Notes: generated by a model not told the origin, from the letters alone. A stretch of 64,000 bases of DNA from Luteolibacter ambystomatis (GCF_018137965.1 NZ_CP073100.1:1426001-1490000), one strand, 5' to 3'; numbered from the stretch's first letter, positions 1 through 10,243 are shown. Translations and numbers: made by a program.

Positions 1-1263
1 CAGGAACTGCGCGCCATAGACGCTGCACACCATGCCGCGTGACTTGAGAAACGCGGCCACCTTCGGAACGCGGTCCGCGGGCACAAGGCCGAGAGCGAGG
101 GGAAAGAAATTCGCGTGGGAAGAAGCATGTCCGCTGCGGTCCTGCGTCGCGGGATCGAGCCCATCCATATAGCAGCCCTTCGCCTCATCCCAGAGCGATT
201 CGTTCACAGCCTTATAGGTCACCTCCGCCATGCCTTTGAAACGGGCGGCATCCTCTCGCTTGCCGAGATGCTCGGCAATGATCGCCAGCAGCACGACCGC
301 GCGGTAATGGAAGGCGGTGACCACGGTCTTCACCTCCGGGTTCATGTCGTAGCCATCGCGTTCGACCGTGGGCCAATCGACGATGTCACGGATGTCGCCC
401 TTATTCCATCCACGGAACAAGCCTTCGGGTGTTCTTTGCCGTGTCATCGCCCGGCCGACCAGTTCGTTGTAATGCTTCTTCAGCGAGGTGTCGTCACCGG
501 ACCAAAGGTAGTCGTGCCAGGCGAGGATCACGGATTGCAGCCGCCACTCGGTGGGCCAGGTGGGTTTTTCCAGGAGATACTCATGCGTGAGCCGGCCGGT
601 ATCGTAGCGCGCATCCAGGCAATAGTGGGAGAGCTGGTTGATCAGCGCATCCGCCTCGTAGGGCTTGCGCTCGCGATCGCCATCCACATACAGACCCAGG
701 AAGCTGGTGGCCTTCACGCTGTGCTTGCAGAGATTCCAGACGGCATTGAGATGGGTGTCCGAGGATGAGAATGCGGCGGCATTCTCATCGAAGGGGATCT
801 GCACCGAGACGCGCTGGATCTGCTCCGCCTTGAACGATGGAGGCATGCCTTCCAACTCGACGTAACGGAATGGCATGATTTGCTGTGCGCCTTTCGGAAG
901 CTCCAGCCAGCCTTCCTTCATCCAGTCCGGTGGAGCCCATTTCAATGAGGGCGATGCGGCGGTATTGGATGAAAGCGCCAGCTCCTGTGTCTGATAGCGG
1001 ATGGATGGTCCCGGCTTGCGCTGGATCGATCGGGGGGCGGCGAGTTGCTCACCCAGGTGAACGCGCGCCTTCGTTCCGGTGGGGACATTGCCCGGTGTGA
1101 TGCGGATGTTGCCGAAGGTTTCCTTGCCGAAGTCCACGAAGAACCGTCCACCGCCAAGGTCCTCCACCTTCAGCGGCTTGTCTGTTACCTCGATCACCGG
1201 ACTGCGCTCCAGGGCGAAGATGGATGATGAAAGCACGAAGGAAATGAGCAGGGAGCGGTGCAT
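1..1263 (-). CDS. alpha-L-rhamnosidase, GH78-like, secreted (C-terminus cut by window edge)
   Basis: This reading frame is open from an ATG at 1263 to the left edge, giving the first 421 residues. A signal peptide (MHRSLLISFVLSSSIFA) points to export. Residues about 190-215 carry GLYVDGDRERKPYEADALI, which resembles the start of the (alpha/alpha)6 barrel of GH78 rhamnosidases, where acidic residues of the DGDRER stretch sit in the active site. A beta-sandwich precedes it and helical barrel segments follow (WPTEWRLQ, KPTW). The enzyme should release L-rhamnose from pectin side chains, glycosides or exopolysaccharide outside the cytoplasm. It diverges from an AraC-type regulator and lies near rhaT and rhamnose isomerase, so a rhamnose-scavenging role fits. 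The substrate is inferred, and the C-terminal part of the barrel lies outside the window. Confidence 0.85.
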   Translation of the reverse strand, partial: MHRSLLISFVLSSSIFALERSPVIEVTDKPLKVEDLGGGRFFVDFGKETFGNIRITPGNVPTGTKARVHLGEQLAAPRSIQRKPGPSIRYQTQELALSSNTAASPSLKWAPPDWMKEGWLELPKGAQQIMPFRYVELEGMPPSFKAEQIQRVSVQIPFDENAAAFSSSDTHLNAVWNLCKHSVKATSFLGLYVDGDRERKPYEADALINQLSHYCLDARYDTGRLTHEYLLEKPTWPTEWRLQSVILAWHDYLWSGDDTSLKKHYNELVGRAMTRQRTPEGLFRGWNKGDIRDIVDWPTVERDGYDMNPEVKTVVTAFHYRAVVLLAIIAEHLGKREDAARFKGMAEVTYKAVNESLWDEAKGCYMDGLDPATQDRSGHASSHANFFPLALGLVPADRVPKVAAFLKSRGMVCSVYGAQFL

Positions 1264-1406
1264 GGAACGGGGTTTTCCTACTCTAAAAGGACTATGCCCT
1301 GACATGCATCCAAAACCGGAGCGATGGCGCAAAATTTGGGATGTGAAATCGCGCTGAGCATCGTTCGGCAGGTGACGGGCGATCCGCGGTATGTCAGGCT
1401 GCACGA

Positions 1407-2351
1407 ATGCACCGCTCTCCATCGGTCTCCGCCAGCAGTCATCATTACCTCCCGATTCCGGACGAGCTGCTCCACAGCGGCATGTACGTGACCAGCGTGG
1501 GATGCTCGACCGTGGCTCCCGGAGAGGCGTATCCCGTGAGCAGGCATCCTTCCCTGTATCATTTCTCCTGGGACGAGGGCCGTACGCTGCCGGAATTCTC
1601 GTTGCTTTTCGTTGCCAAAGGCGCGGGAGTGCTGGAGACACACGAGGCCGGGCGCATGCCCTTGCGGGCTGGAAACGTGCTGCTGGTGTTCCCTGGTGTC
1701 TGGCACCGCTACCGGCCGGATGCCTCCACGGGATGGTTCGAGAAGTGGGTGCATTTCAATGGAGCCTTCGCCCACACGCTGGTGGAGCAGAAGCTCATCA
1801 CACCCGAGAATCCCGTGCTTGAACCCGCGGATCCCGATGCTGTCGGAAGAAGCTTGGATCGCTTGCTGGGAGCGGTGGACAAGGAACCTGCCGTGAATTC
1901 GTTAAGGCTTTCATTGCTCGCGATGGGGGCGCTCGGTCTGGCATTGGGAACGGACTCCGCACCGCTGCCGACCACCTCACGGCGGAGAAAAAGCAAGGGT
2001 GGCGATCCGATGGTCGAGGCGGCCATCGACTATGTGTGGACACGCAGTCACAAGGTGCTCTCGGTGCCGGATGTGGCGGCGGAACTGGGAGTCACCCGCC
2101 GCACGCTTGAACGCCGGATGATGGCGGCCACGGGACACAGTGTGCTGGATGAGATCATCCGTTGCCGGTTTTCCCGGGCGGAACGATTGCTCCGCGAGAC
2201 GGAACTGCCGGTGCGCACCGTGGTGGATCTGGCTGGATTCGGCAGCACGGAAAACATCCGCCAGGTATTCGTGAAGCGGGTTGGCATGTCTCCCGCAGCT
2301 TATCGCGCAAGATACCGGCAGAGACCGGAAGAAGATGGCGAGGAAGGATGA
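1407..2351 (+). CDS. AraC/XylS-family transcriptional regulator of the rhamnose locus
   Basis: The 314-residue protein has an N-terminal cupin-like sensor half (about 30-180, with FVAKGAGVLETHEAGR and a GVWHRYRP loop) and a C-terminal AraC DNA-binding domain (about 200-305). Two helix-turn-helix units are visible: LSVPDVAAELGVTRRTLERR and a second ending in AGFGSTENIRQVFVKRVGMSP, close to the family signature for the second recognition helix. It diverges from the rhamnosidase gene across 143 nt, which should hold both promoters, and is followed in the same direction by rhaT and rhamnose isomerase. It is most likely a rhamnose-responsive activator of these genes. The effector is inferred from context only. 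Confidence 0.88.
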   Translation: MHRSPSVSASSHHYLPIPDELLHSGMYVTSVGCSTVAPGEAYPVSRHPSLYHFSWDEGRTLPEFSLLFVAKGAGVLETHEAGRMPLRAGNVLLVFPGVWHRYRPDASTGWFEKWVHFNGAFAHTLVEQKLITPENPVLEPADPDAVGRSLDRLLGAVDKEPAVNSLRLSLLAMGALGLALGTDSAPLPTTSRRRKSKGGDPMVEAAIDYVWTRSHKVLSVPDVAAELGVTRRTLERRMMAATGHSVLDEIIRCRFSRAERLLRETELPVRTVVDLAGFGSTENIRQVFVKRVGMSPAAYRARYRQRPEEDGEEG

Positions 2352-2475
2352 GCCGGGGTTGCGGATGTCGCAATCCGGGCGATGGGTGGAATCGACTTCA
2401 TGTTCCTGCGTGTGATTTAGTTGCGGAACCGTGGTTCATCTCCGGCCGCGGTGGCCCTCCGCACAAACCCATTCC

Positions 2476-3675
2476 ATGAATCCTCTGATCGGTGTCGTTT
2501 ACCACTGGCTCGGCGGCCTTGCGTCCGCGAGTTTCTACATCCCTTACCGGGGCGTGAAGAGCTGGTCGTGGGAGACCTACTGGCTGGTGGGGGGCTTCTT
2601 CAGCTGGATCATCGCGCCGATGGGGCTGGCCTCGCTCCTGGTTCCGGACTTGTGGTCTGTGATCGCCGCGGCTCCTTCCAAGGTCCTGTGGCTGGCGTAT
2701 TTCTTCGGACTGATGTGGGGCATCGGCGGCCTGACCTTCGGCCTGACCATGCGCTATCTCGGCATCGCACTGGGCATGGCGGTGGCACTCGGATTCTGCG
2801 CGGCCTTCGGCACGCTGGTGCCGCCGATGTTCGAGGATGGCAAGTTCGCGGAACTGCTGGCCCACGCCTCCGGACGCACTATTCTCGCCGGGGTGGCGGC
2901 CTGTCTCGCGGGCATCGGAGTCAGCGGCATGGCAGGTATGTCGAAGGAGAGAGAACTGTCTCCCGAACAAAAGGCGGCCACGGTGAAGGAGTTCAATTTC
3001 GGCAAGGGCATGCTCGTCGCCACCTTCTCCGGCATCATGAGCTCCTGCTTCGCCTTCGGCCTGGCCGCAGGCAAACCGATCGGCGAACTGGCCAAGGCCT
3101 CGCTGCTCACGCATGGTGGGAGTGATCTCTGGCAGAATCTCCCGGTGCTGGTGGTGGTTCTATGGGGCGGCTTCACCACCAACTTCATCTGGTGCGTGAT
3201 CCTGAACCTGAAGAACCGCTCCGGTGCGGAATACTTGAACCTGCGCCGAACCGCAGTGGCCGAGGTGAGCGCCGCCGAAGGCGTGATGCTCTCGAATGCG
3301 GCGGAGGAAACGTCCGTTCGTGATTCCTCGGCGGCCTCCCACGGTGGCCAGGCCGGTCCATCAACCCACACCGGTCCCGCACCGCTGCTGCGGAACTACT
3401 TCTTCTCCGCCATTGCCGGGGTGACATGGTACTTGCAGTTCTTCTTCTACAGCATGGGTGAGACGAAGATGGGCAAGTACGGCTTCTCCAGTTGGACGCT
3501 GCACATGGCCAGCATCATCATCTTCAGTACGCTGTGGGGCATCATGCTCAAGGAGTGGAAGGGGACGAGCAAGCGGACCCATCTGCTCATCGGCCTGGGT
3601 CTCGCAGTGCTGGTCGGCTCCACCATGATCGTCGGCTGGGGCAATTACCTCGGTGCCCAATCGGCGGGCCACTGA
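2476..3675 (+). CDS. rhaT: L-rhamnose/proton symporter RhaT
   Basis: This polytopic inner-membrane protein of 399 residues has about ten hydrophobic segments and RhaT-type sequence throughout, such as [20 protein letters not shown] at the N-terminus, [32 protein letters not shown] and [15 protein letters not shown]. It should import L-rhamnose with protons. The start at 2476 is chosen because the first membrane segment follows directly; an upstream frame would add 15 non-hydrophobic residues. It is about 55 residues longer than E. coli RhaT. The extra length is a polar Ser/His/Gly-rich loop at about residues 255-310 before the last membrane segments. Rhamnose isomerase follows after 20 nt, so the two are probably co-transcribed. 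Confidence 0.93.
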   Translation: MNPLIGVVYHWLGGLASASFYIPYRGVKSWSWETYWLVGGFFSWIIAPMGLASLLVPDLWSVIAAAPSKVLWLAYFFGLMWGIGGLTFGLTMRYLGIALGMAVALGFCAAFGTLVPPMFEDGKFAELLAHASGRTILAGVAACLAGIGVSGMAGMSKERELSPEQKAATVKEFNFGKGMLVATFSGIMSSCFAFGLAAGKPIGELAKASLLTHGGSDLWQNLPVLVVVLWGGFTTNFIWCVILNLKNRSGAEYLNLRRTAVAEVSAAEGVMLSNAAEETSVRDSSAASHGGQAGPSTHTGPAPLLRNYFFSAIAGVTWYLQFFFYSMGETKMGKYGFSSWTLHMASIIIFSTLWGIMLKEWKGTSKRTHLLIGLGLAVLVGSTMIVGWGNYLGAQSAGH

Positions 3676-3695
3676 CCTTCTTCCTCTTCTCCATC

Positions 3696-4940
3696 ATGTC
3701 CTCCTCGCTCTATTCCATCGCCCGGGAAGCATACGCCGCGTTTGGCGTCGATACCGAAGCTTCACTCGCCGCTCTTGCCCGCATCCCGATTTCGCTGCAT
3801 TGCTGGCAGGGAGATGATGTGGGTGGCTTCGAAGGCGATGGGCTTACCGGTGGCGGCATCCAGGCCACGGGCAACTATCCAGGCAAGGCACGCACGATTG
3901 ACGAGCTCCGCCAGGATCTCGCCAAGGCGCTCTCGCTGATCCCCGGTTCACATCGTCTCAATCTCCACGCGTCTTATGCGGACTTCAGCGGTGGCAAGGT
4001 GGACCGCGATGCCTTGGAGGTGGCTCATTTTCAGAGCTGGATCGATTGGTGCAAGACTCACGGCCTGGGATTGGATTTCAATCCGACCTGCTTCGCCCAT
4101 CCGTTGGCAAACGATGGCGCCACGCTCAGCCATCAAGACCCGGCGATCCGCGCTTTCTGGATCGAGCACGCCCGCCGCTGCCGCGTGATCGGTGCCGAGA
4201 TGGGTCGCCAGCTCGAGACCTCCAGTGTGGTCAATGTCTGGATTCCGGATGGCACGAAGGATCTGCCTGCGGATCGGAAGGCTCCGCGGGAGCGCCTGCA
4301 CGCGGCGCTCGATGAAGTGTTCTCCACCCGTCATGATCATCTCCTTGATGCGGTGGAACCGAAGCTTTTCGGCATTGGCTCCGAAAGCTACGTGGTGGGT
4401 TCGCACGAATTCTACCTCGGCTATGCCGTGAAAAACCAGATCCTGATGTGTCTCGATGCCGGCCATTTCCATCCCACCGAGAGCGTGGCGGACAAGATCT
4501 CATCGGTGCTGGAGTATGTGCCGGAAATCCTGCTGCACGTGAGCCGTGGCGTGCGCTGGGACAGCGACCATGTGGTGATCCTGGATGATCCGACCAAGGC
4601 GATCATGGAAGAAGTGGTGCGCGGTGGCTTCACGGCTCGCACGCACATCGGCCTCGACTTCTTCGATGCCAGCATCAATCGGGTAGCCGCATGGGTGATC
4701 GGAACGCGCAGCACCTTGAAGGCGCTGCTGATGGCCCTGCTCGAGCCTTCCGCGCAGCTCCGCGAACTGGAAGCGGCGGGCGACAATACCTCACGGCTGG
4801 CGTTGCTTGAGGAAATCAGGACGCTGCCGTTCGGAGCGGTGTGGGAGGAATTCTGCACCCGCCAGAGCACGCCGACTGGTTTCTCATGGATGGGTGAGGT
4901 GAAGCAGTATGAGTCGGATGTGACTTCCGCCAGACGCTAG
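3696..4940 (+). CDS. rhaA: L-rhamnose isomerase
   Basis: The 414-residue protein matches the length of E. coli RhaA and keeps its hallmark stretches: [60 protein letters not shown] and [20 protein letters not shown]. These include the metal-binding Glu, Asp and His residues. It converts L-rhamnose to L-rhamnulose in the cytoplasm. The start at 3696 ([13 protein letters not shown]) lies 20 nt after rhaT; a longer upstream frame would overlap rhaT and is unlikely. No rhamnulokinase or rhamnulose-1-phosphate aldolase gene is in the window, so the later steps must be encoded elsewhere. The stop codon shares the tetranucleotide CTAG with the stop of the convergent GH5 gene. Confidence 0.95.
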   Translation: MSSSLYSIAREAYAAFGVDTEASLAALARIPISLHCWQGDDVGGFEGDGLTGGGIQATGNYPGKARTIDELRQDLAKALSLIPGSHRLNLHASYADFSGGKVDRDALEVAHFQSWIDWCKTHGLGLDFNPTCFAHPLANDGATLSHQDPAIRAFWIEHARRCRVIGAEMGRQLETSSVVNVWIPDGTKDLPADRKAPRERLHAALDEVFSTRHDHLLDAVEPKLFGIGSESYVVGSHEFYLGYAVKNQILMCLDAGHFHPTESVADKISSVLEYVPEILLHVSRGVRWDSDHVVILDDPTKAIMEEVVRGGFTARTHIGLDFFDASINRVAAWVIGTRSTLKALLMALLEPSAQLRELEAAGDNTSRLALLEEIRTLPFGAVWEEFCTRQSTPTGFSWMGEVKQYESDVTSARR

Positions 4941-6583
4941 CGGAAGAGTGCCGGGCGGAGGATCGGCTTGCCAGCATCGGCATCCCAATAGCCGAACCCT
5001 GCCTTCCAGTCCCACATCGTCCACGGCAGGTGCCGGTGCTCTGCAGCGATGCGGAAGTCGCGGATGTAGCGTTCGCGGCTGGCCGGATCGGCCTCTTTGA
5101 AACAACCGAATTCACCGATGTGGATGGGTCTGCCGAAATAGGTGGACCAAGCCACGGCATCATCCAGTAACAGTTCGAAGGCGGCCGCGGTGCAGGGATT
5201 GTCGCTGCCTTTCCGGGTATTGTAGGCCTCGATCCATGCCGCGAGCCCGGCATTGTCCCGGAGCGTCTCCGGAAGGCTGACCGGCACCGGCGGCGGGCCG
5301 GGGTACGATATTCCCCGTAGATCCTGGAAACCCACCCATGAAGCCCGCTGGTGGGTGAACTGGAATGGCTCGTAACTGTGGATGCTGGCGATGATGTTGT
5401 TGTCGCCATCCGGCAGAACGAGCCGGTCGAGCCCTCTCACACCGGCCCACTGCGGCGGGTCGACGAGGAGAGTGCGGGAAGGGTTGCTCTTGCGGATCGC
5501 GGTGATGGCCTGGGCGTGCGCTCTGGTGAGCATCTCGTCATCAAGCGCGCCGTTCGGTTCGTTGAGCAACTCCAGATAAAGCCGGGGCGGCCAGTCCTTG
5601 AAGTGTCTTGCGACGATCTCCCAACCGGTGGCGAACGCGGCCAGATTTTTGTCCGGTTCCTTGCAAAGGCTTTCGAAATGATGCCAGTTCAGGATGACGG
5701 TCAACTTGCGTTCGAGCGCATGCTTGAGGATTGGTTCCAGTTCGGCGAGAAAGGCGGGATCGATGCGGTCATTGCCAAAGTGATAGTGCCACGCTACGGG
5801 AACCCGGATATGATCGAAACCTTCGTCCGCGATATGGTCGATGTCCTCGATGGTGTATTTGACTCCCCAGGAGCCTGGCGGGGCTTCCCACCCGTTGCCG
5901 AGATTCACTCCGCGTTTGAGGAGAGCGCAGGCCCGGTGGGCCGGGGTGTCCCGCGGCAGGCGGGCGGGTGGCTTGAAACCGGGAACGGTGGCGGCCCGGG
6001 CATGGAGCTTCAAAGTCACGGTGACACCGGATTTGACCGGCAACTGGCAAACGAGGGGACGGCCATGCCAGGAGGCAGCGAGGCTTTTGCCACTGAGGGG
6101 TTCACCTGAAGAGAGCGGCCACTTGCCGGTGGCGGGGTAGGGACGCCAGGGAGAATCCCAGCCCGCTGGTTTGCCTCCAGTCGTGACCTCAAAGTCACCA
6201 TTGGGAATGGTGGTGCCGGTGGCGGAGAGGTCATCCCAGAGGACTTCCTGCTGGCGCAGGATACCGGGCCGGGCTTCCGCCCAAGGACCGTTCAGGTCCA
6301 ATTCGACGACCCCATCGTGGGCAGGGATGAAGCTGATGGAGCATTCACTCCAGCCCCACCAGCGGATGGGAAAACGGATATCGCTGAGGCGTTCGCGTTT
6401 CTCCGGGCTGTTTTCGTAGATGCCCGGACTGGCTTCGCCAATGGATACCCGAACATCCTTCAATGGCTTGCCTTCCGCAGGGGCACGTAGGAAGAGGCGC
6501 GCTTCGGCTGGCGTGTGGGGAACGAATTCCTCATCGGCCGCTGCGGTTAGGACCAGGGCAAGAGGGAGCAGCCGGCGAATCAT
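4937..6583 (-). CDS. secreted glycoside hydrolase family 5 protein (endoglucanase-like)
   Basis: This 548-residue protein has a signal peptide ([18 protein letters not shown]). Residues about 20-215 form a non-catalytic beta-rich region that could be a carbohydrate-binding module. A GH5 TIM barrel follows, starting at [10 protein letters not shown] (about 225). The acid/base Glu lies in ELLNEPNG (about 339) and the nucleophile Glu in IHIGEFGCF (about 490). An Arg in [13 protein letters not shown] and His-Trp in LNWHHFES are further barrel landmarks. The family hydrolyses beta-1,4-glucans, mannans or related glycans; the substrate cannot be told from sequence. It converges on the rhamnose isomerase gene with a 4-nt overlap, and a PhoD-like gene lies upstream on the same strand. 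Confidence 0.88.
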   Translation of the reverse strand: MIRRLLPLALVLTAAADEEFVPHTPAEARLFLRAPAEGKPLKDVRVSIGEASPGIYENSPEKRERLSDIRFPIRWWGWSECSISFIPAHDGVVELDLNGPWAEARPGILRQQEVLWDDLSATGTTIPNGDFEVTTGGKPAGWDSPWRPYPATGKWPLSSGEPLSGKSLAASWHGRPLVCQLPVKSGVTVTLKLHARAATVPGFKPPARLPRDTPAHRACALLKRGVNLGNGWEAPPGSWGVKYTIEDIDHIADEGFDHIRVPVAWHYHFGNDRIDPAFLAELEPILKHALERKLTVILNWHHFESLCKEPDKNLAAFATGWEIVARHFKDWPPRLYLELLNEPNGALDDEMLTRAHAQAITAIRKSNPSRTLLVDPPQWAGVRGLDRLVLPDGDNNIIASIHSYEPFQFTHQRASWVGFQDLRGISYPGPPPVPVSLPETLRDNAGLAAWIEAYNTRKGSDNPCTAAAFELLLDDAVAWSTYFGRPIHIGEFGCFKEADPASRERYIRDFRIAAEHRHLPWTMWDWKAGFGYWDADAGKPILRPALFR

Positions 6584-6654
6584 CCGGAATCTACGCGACC
6601 GGGCGGAGGATCGATCATGAATGTCGGAGATTCGAGGTGCAACGGAGATGGAGT

Positions 6655-7980
6655 TTACGCCCGCAGATCCCTTGCGTTCACCTTGAATGAATGGAGCTTG
6701 TCACCGCGCATGTTGATCCACGTCGCCTCCAATGTCTTGGAATCCGCGGCGAAGGTCATGAATACATTCGGCTCCGGCTTGCTCCACACGCGGGCGGAGT
6801 GGGGGACATCCAGCGAGGGGATGATGGAGTCGTGCATTGGTGATACCACGCATTCGTGCAAGGCATAGCCCAGGCGCTCCTTGCCATAGTTGTGATGGCG
6901 GCTGACGTGGATGTCGCCCGACACCAGCACCACGCCGGAGATTTTCTCGTCCTTGATGAATGAATAGATGGCCTCGCGCTCGGAGGAATAGGTTTCCCAG
7001 TGATCCTTCTCCTTGCCGCCCTTCGGGTACCACACCATGCCGGTGCAAAGGATCTTGAAGGGGGCTGTGGAGGCCTTGAGCGTCCGCTTCAGCCATTCCC
7101 ACTGCGTCTTGCCGATGCAGGTGCGTTGCGCGGGATCGGCCCATGAGGCCTCGGTCTGCGAGAACCAGCGGTCATCGATCAGCCATACCTCCACCGGGCC
7201 ACGGCGGAAGCTGGTATAGATGCCCTTGCCCTCCTCACCATAGGAGGCGAGGGAATTGTACTCAAGGAACACCTGCCGGATGTTCTCCTTGCGCGGCATC
7301 AGGCCATCGGAGTCGTTCTTGCCGAAGTCGTGGTCGTCCCATGTGTTCCAGAACGGAATCCGTTTTGCCAGGAGACCCAGCGAAGGCAGATGTCCCCAGA
7401 GCATGCGGCGTGCGGCGCGGTTTTTCTGGAGATCATTCGAGTCGATATAGGGCGTGTCCCCGAGCAGGCAGAAGCCGTCCGGGCGCTGGTCGCCGACTTG
7501 TTTCCACAGATTGTCGAACGAGGTGTTCGAGACGCAGGAGCCCATCGCGAGGACCACCTTTTGTTCAGCGGTGGAAGGCTTGGCGGTGCGGGCGCGGAAA
7601 TCCGCATCGGCGAAAAGCGGCTGGCCGTTTTCTCCTAGAAACTCGCCGATGAAGGAGGTGTCCGGTTTGAGATTCTCCAGGCGGAAGTGGGTGCAGAGAT
7701 CATTGGCGGGATCGGCGGTAGCCTCCTGGCGCGTGACAAGTTTTCCGGTGCCATCCTTCAGTACCAGCGTCACCTTGCCCGGCTGTTTCGGCCGGACGAA
7801 GCAGCAGATCCGGCTTTCGTCGATATGGCCCAGCACCGGACCTACGGTTTCGGGCAGGGGCGCTCCCGGCTCATTGATGGCGGCTTCGGCCTGCTGTGGC
7901 AGCAAGGCGGGGAGCGAAAGCATGCCGAGCGACGTTTTGAGGAACCGGCGGCGGTTGGTGGATGCGGAGTCGTCGTTCAT
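6655..7980 (-). CDS. PhoD-like alkaline phosphatase family protein, Tat-exported
   Basis: The 441-residue protein begins with a twin-arginine signal, TNRRRFLKTSLGMLSLPALL, so it is folded before export. After a fibronectin-like N-terminal domain (about 35-145) comes a metallophosphoesterase core with metal-binding stretches GDTPYIDSND (about 175), NTWDDHDFGKNDSDG (about 217) and SGDIHVSRHHNYG (about 355). Members act as phosphodiesterases or phosphomonoesterases on periplasmic organophosphates. The start at 7980 places the RR motif ten residues in, which suits a Tat signal; a frame beginning 22 codons earlier is less likely. It lies downstream of the XRE-cupin regulator on the same strand after 158 nt, so joint control is possible but not shown. 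Confidence 0.88.
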   Translation of the reverse strand: MNDDSASTNRRRFLKTSLGMLSLPALLPQQAEAAINEPGAPLPETVGPVLGHIDESRICCFVRPKQPGKVTLVLKDGTGKLVTRQEATADPANDLCTHFRLENLKPDTSFIGEFLGENGQPLFADADFRARTAKPSTAEQKVVLAMGSCVSNTSFDNLWKQVGDQRPDGFCLLGDTPYIDSNDLQKNRAARRMLWGHLPSLGLLAKRIPFWNTWDDHDFGKNDSDGLMPRKENIRQVFLEYNSLASYGEEGKGIYTSFRRGPVEVWLIDDRWFSQTEASWADPAQRTCIGKTQWEWLKRTLKASTAPFKILCTGMVWYPKGGKEKDHWETYSSEREAIYSFIKDEKISGVVLVSGDIHVSRHHNYGKERLGYALHECVVSPMHDSIIPSLDVPHSARVWSKPEPNVFMTFAADSKTLEATWINMRGDKLHSFKVNARDLRA

Positions 7981-8138
7981 GGACGGGATGAAATGTTTCC
8001 GGAAAGAAACTTTATTGTTTCTTTTGAGCCCGTCAACGCCATCCATCGCGCCGCCCTTTCACGGGATTCCACGGGAGAGAGGGATGCACTCCCGGGTGAA
8101 GATCATCATGAAAATACGTAAAAATGGTCGCAATGGGC

Positions 8139-8699
8139 TTACATCGAGCGACCAAGAAAAACGCAGAGGATGCGGGCGTCTTTTTTTGATGAATTGAAAA
8201 CCCGGTGAGGAATATCCGCGTCGAAATAGGCACTGTCACCGGTGCTCATCGCGTGAACCTCGCCATTGAATTCGAATTCCACCGAGCCCTCCAAGACGGT
8301 GAGGAATTCCTCGCCTTCATGGGGCATCGCTTCCTGGCGGCCCCCACCGGCGGGAATGGTCAGTTCGAACGGATCCATGCTGCGGTCCGGCCGGCCGTGG
8401 GCGAGCGACTGATACAGGATGTCCGACTGATCGTTGTTGCGCTCGACGACCTTGCGCTCGTGCTTGTGGATGATGCTGAGATTCGGTTTTTCATCGAGAC
8501 CGTCCACGAGTTCCGAGAGCCGGATGCCCAGGGCATCGCAAAGCCGCGCCAAGGTGGGCAGGGATGGTGTGACACGGAAATTCTCGACTTTCGAGAGGAG
8601 GCCCTTGCCCAGTCCGGAAAGCTCGGAAAGGCGTTCCAATGTGAATCCGCGGCTTAGCCGGGCTGCCCGGATGCGCGATGCCAGTTCAACCAGGTTCAT
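8139..8699 (-). CDS. XRE-family helix-turn-helix regulator with cupin sensor domain
   Basis: This 186-residue protein has a lambda-repressor-type HTH at residues about 5-60 (GFTLERLSELSGLGKGLLSK followed by VENFRVTPSLPTLARLCDAL) and a C-terminal cupin_2 barrel at about 105-182 (PHEGEEFLTVLEGSVEFEFN and DADIPHRVFNSS). Such HTH-cupin proteins usually repress or activate a divergent transport or catabolic operon in response to a small ligand. Here the divergent genes are an MFS transporter and an alcohol dehydrogenase, separated by 229 nt. The start at 8699 puts the HTH directly at the N-terminus. The ligand is unknown. Confidence 0.9.
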   Translation of the reverse strand: MNLVELASRIRAARLSRGFTLERLSELSGLGKGLLSKVENFRVTPSLPTLARLCDALGIRLSELVDGLDEKPNLSIIHKHERKVVERNNDQSDILYQSLAHGRPDRSMDPFELTIPAGGGRQEAMPHEGEEFLTVLEGSVEFEFNGEVHAMSTGDSAYFDADIPHRVFNSSKKDARILCVFLGRSM

Positions 8700-8853
8700 G
8701 CACGAGTGGCCGCTATCTCTCAATGATCCCGGAAGAACTGTCAAGGCATGGCGGGAAGCCTGCCGCATCCGTCCATGCCAGGCCGAAAGACCTGCTACCC
8801 AATGATGGGCGCCTTGGGTTTCTTTTGGGAAAATAAAATCCTTGTTAAATGGG

Positions 8854-8867
8854 TGTCAATTTCGACA
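8854..8867. promoter_or_regulatory. possible operator in the XRE-cupin/MFS divergent region
   Basis: TGTCAATTTCGACA carries TGTC/GACA inverted ends, although the central bases are not symmetric. It lies 62 nt upstream of the MFS start, and TTGTTA at 8842-8847 nearby could be a -35 element. HTH-cupin regulators often bind between themselves and their divergent target. Short partial palindromes like this are common by chance, so this is only a candidate. Confidence 0.25.
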
Positions 8868-8928
8868 AATTCAGCATTGTTGTTGCCGTTTGGGAAACAT
8901 GAAAGCACGGTCCGCGGCAATTCATTCC

Positions 8929-10239
8929 ATGTCCGACCCCAATCCAGCCAAAAGCGTGCCGCCGTATCCCTATGCCGTTGGGGCAACAGCGGCCGATGGA
9001 ATCGTCACTCTGGATGAAGGCCTGTTCCGACGTGCCCGTTTCCGCACCTTGGTGGCGGTGATGTTCTGCTATCTGTTCTATTACACCGGTCGTCAGACTT
9101 TCGGTTTCGCCATTCCGGGGATGATGAAGGAGCTGGGGCTGGACAAGATCCAACTCGGCTGGTGCGGAGCGGCGATGCTGTGGTGCTACGCCATCGGCCA
9201 AGCCATCAACGGGCAGCTTGCGGACCGTTTCGGCGGCAAGCGGATGATGGCTCTCGGGGCGTGCTTTTCATTCCTGATGAACGTGGTCCTGAGCTTCGCC
9301 CACAGTCTACCGACCATCCTGATTCCGTGGGCGATCAATGGCCTGGCGCAGTCGATGGGCTGGGCACCCGGCAGCCGGATTCTATCGAACTGGTTTGATC
9401 GTGAGCAGCGCGGCCGTGCATTCGGCTGGTATCTTTTCGCGGCGGGTTGCTCATCGGTGCTGACCTTCGGGTTGGCCGCCGCGGTGCTGCCACTGGGATG
9501 GCGCTGGATTTTCCGCATTCCGGTGTGCCTGCTGTTGCTGGGCTCGATCGTCTTCTGGCTGGTGGCCAAGGAGCGCCCGTCCGACATCGGACACGCCGAT
9601 CTGCCTGCGGAAACCGAAGGAGACGGAGAGGCCCTTTCCAATGAAGCGGAACTGACGGTTTGGGAACGCTATCGCAAGGGGCTGACCTCGCTGCCGTTCC
9701 TTTTCGGCTGTTTCTCCATCGGGTTTCAGAATCTCGCGCGTTACGGACTGCTGGTGTGGGTGCCGGTACATCTGCTTGGCGAGAACTGGGACAAGTCCTC
9801 CACCAAGTGGGTGGCGATGGCTTTGCCATTTGGCATGGCGCTCGGCGCGATGACTGCCGGCTGGATGTCGGATCGCGTGTTCAAGGGGCGGCGTTCCACC
9901 GCCATCATCCTTTTCCTCATGATCGCGGCGGTGCTGGCGGGGGTGACCAGCCAGGTGCCACGGGAATCGGTGCTCTCGATGCCGCTGTTGTTCCTGCTCG
10001 GTTTTTTCGTCTATGGTCCCCAGTCCGGTTATTGGGCGCTTTGCCCGGATCTGCTTGGCAGGCGCTTTGCCGGTACGGGCATCGGGATCATGAACTTCTT
10101 CGCCTACCTTTTCGCCGGGTTGGGGGAACCGCTGATCGGCGGGCTGATCCAGCATGCCGGATCGACTTCGATCGCGTTCACCGTGGTGGCGACAGCCTGC
10201 GCCGCGGGTTCACTTCTGATGCTTCTTGTCCGCCGTTAA
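8929..10239 (+). CDS. MFS transporter of the organophosphate:phosphate antiporter (OPA) type
   Basis: This 436-residue protein has twelve predicted membrane segments. Its sequence resembles glycerol-3-phosphate/hexose-phosphate transporters: YYTGRQTFGFAIPGMMKELG in helix 1, the loop GQLADRFGGKRMM between helices 2 and 3, SMGWAPGSRILSNWF, and KERPSDIG after helix 6. Helix 7-12 landmarks include LVWVPVHLLG and MTAGWMSDRVFKGRR. The likely substrate is a phosphorylated or phosphonate-like organic anion, though this is family inference. The start at 8929 is used; ATG at 8899 is an in-frame alternative adding ten residues. The alcohol dehydrogenase gene follows after 4 nt, so the two form an operon facing away from the XRE-cupin regulator. 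Confidence 0.85.
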   Translation: MSDPNPAKSVPPYPYAVGATAADGIVTLDEGLFRRARFRTLVAVMFCYLFYYTGRQTFGFAIPGMMKELGLDKIQLGWCGAAMLWCYAIGQAINGQLADRFGGKRMMALGACFSFLMNVVLSFAHSLPTILIPWAINGLAQSMGWAPGSRILSNWFDREQRGRAFGWYLFAAGCSSVLTFGLAAAVLPLGWRWIFRIPVCLLLLGSIVFWLVAKERPSDIGHADLPAETEGDGEALSNEAELTVWERYRKGLTSLPFLFGCFSIGFQNLARYGLLVWVPVHLLGENWDKSSTKWVAMALPFGMALGAMTAGWMSDRVFKGRRSTAIILFLMIAAVLAGVTSQVPRESVLSMPLLFLLGFFVYGPQSGYWALCPDLLGRRFAGTGIGIMNFFAYLFAGLGEPLIGGLIQHAGSTSIAFTVVATACAAGSLLMLLVRR

Positions 10240-10243
10240 TCGT

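Noticed and set aside
6655..7980. PhoD-like gene as a firm member of the putative organophosphorus cassette
   Set aside because: It is 158 nt downstream of the regulator and PhoD-like enzymes are common; co-regulation is possible but not supported by any shared site.
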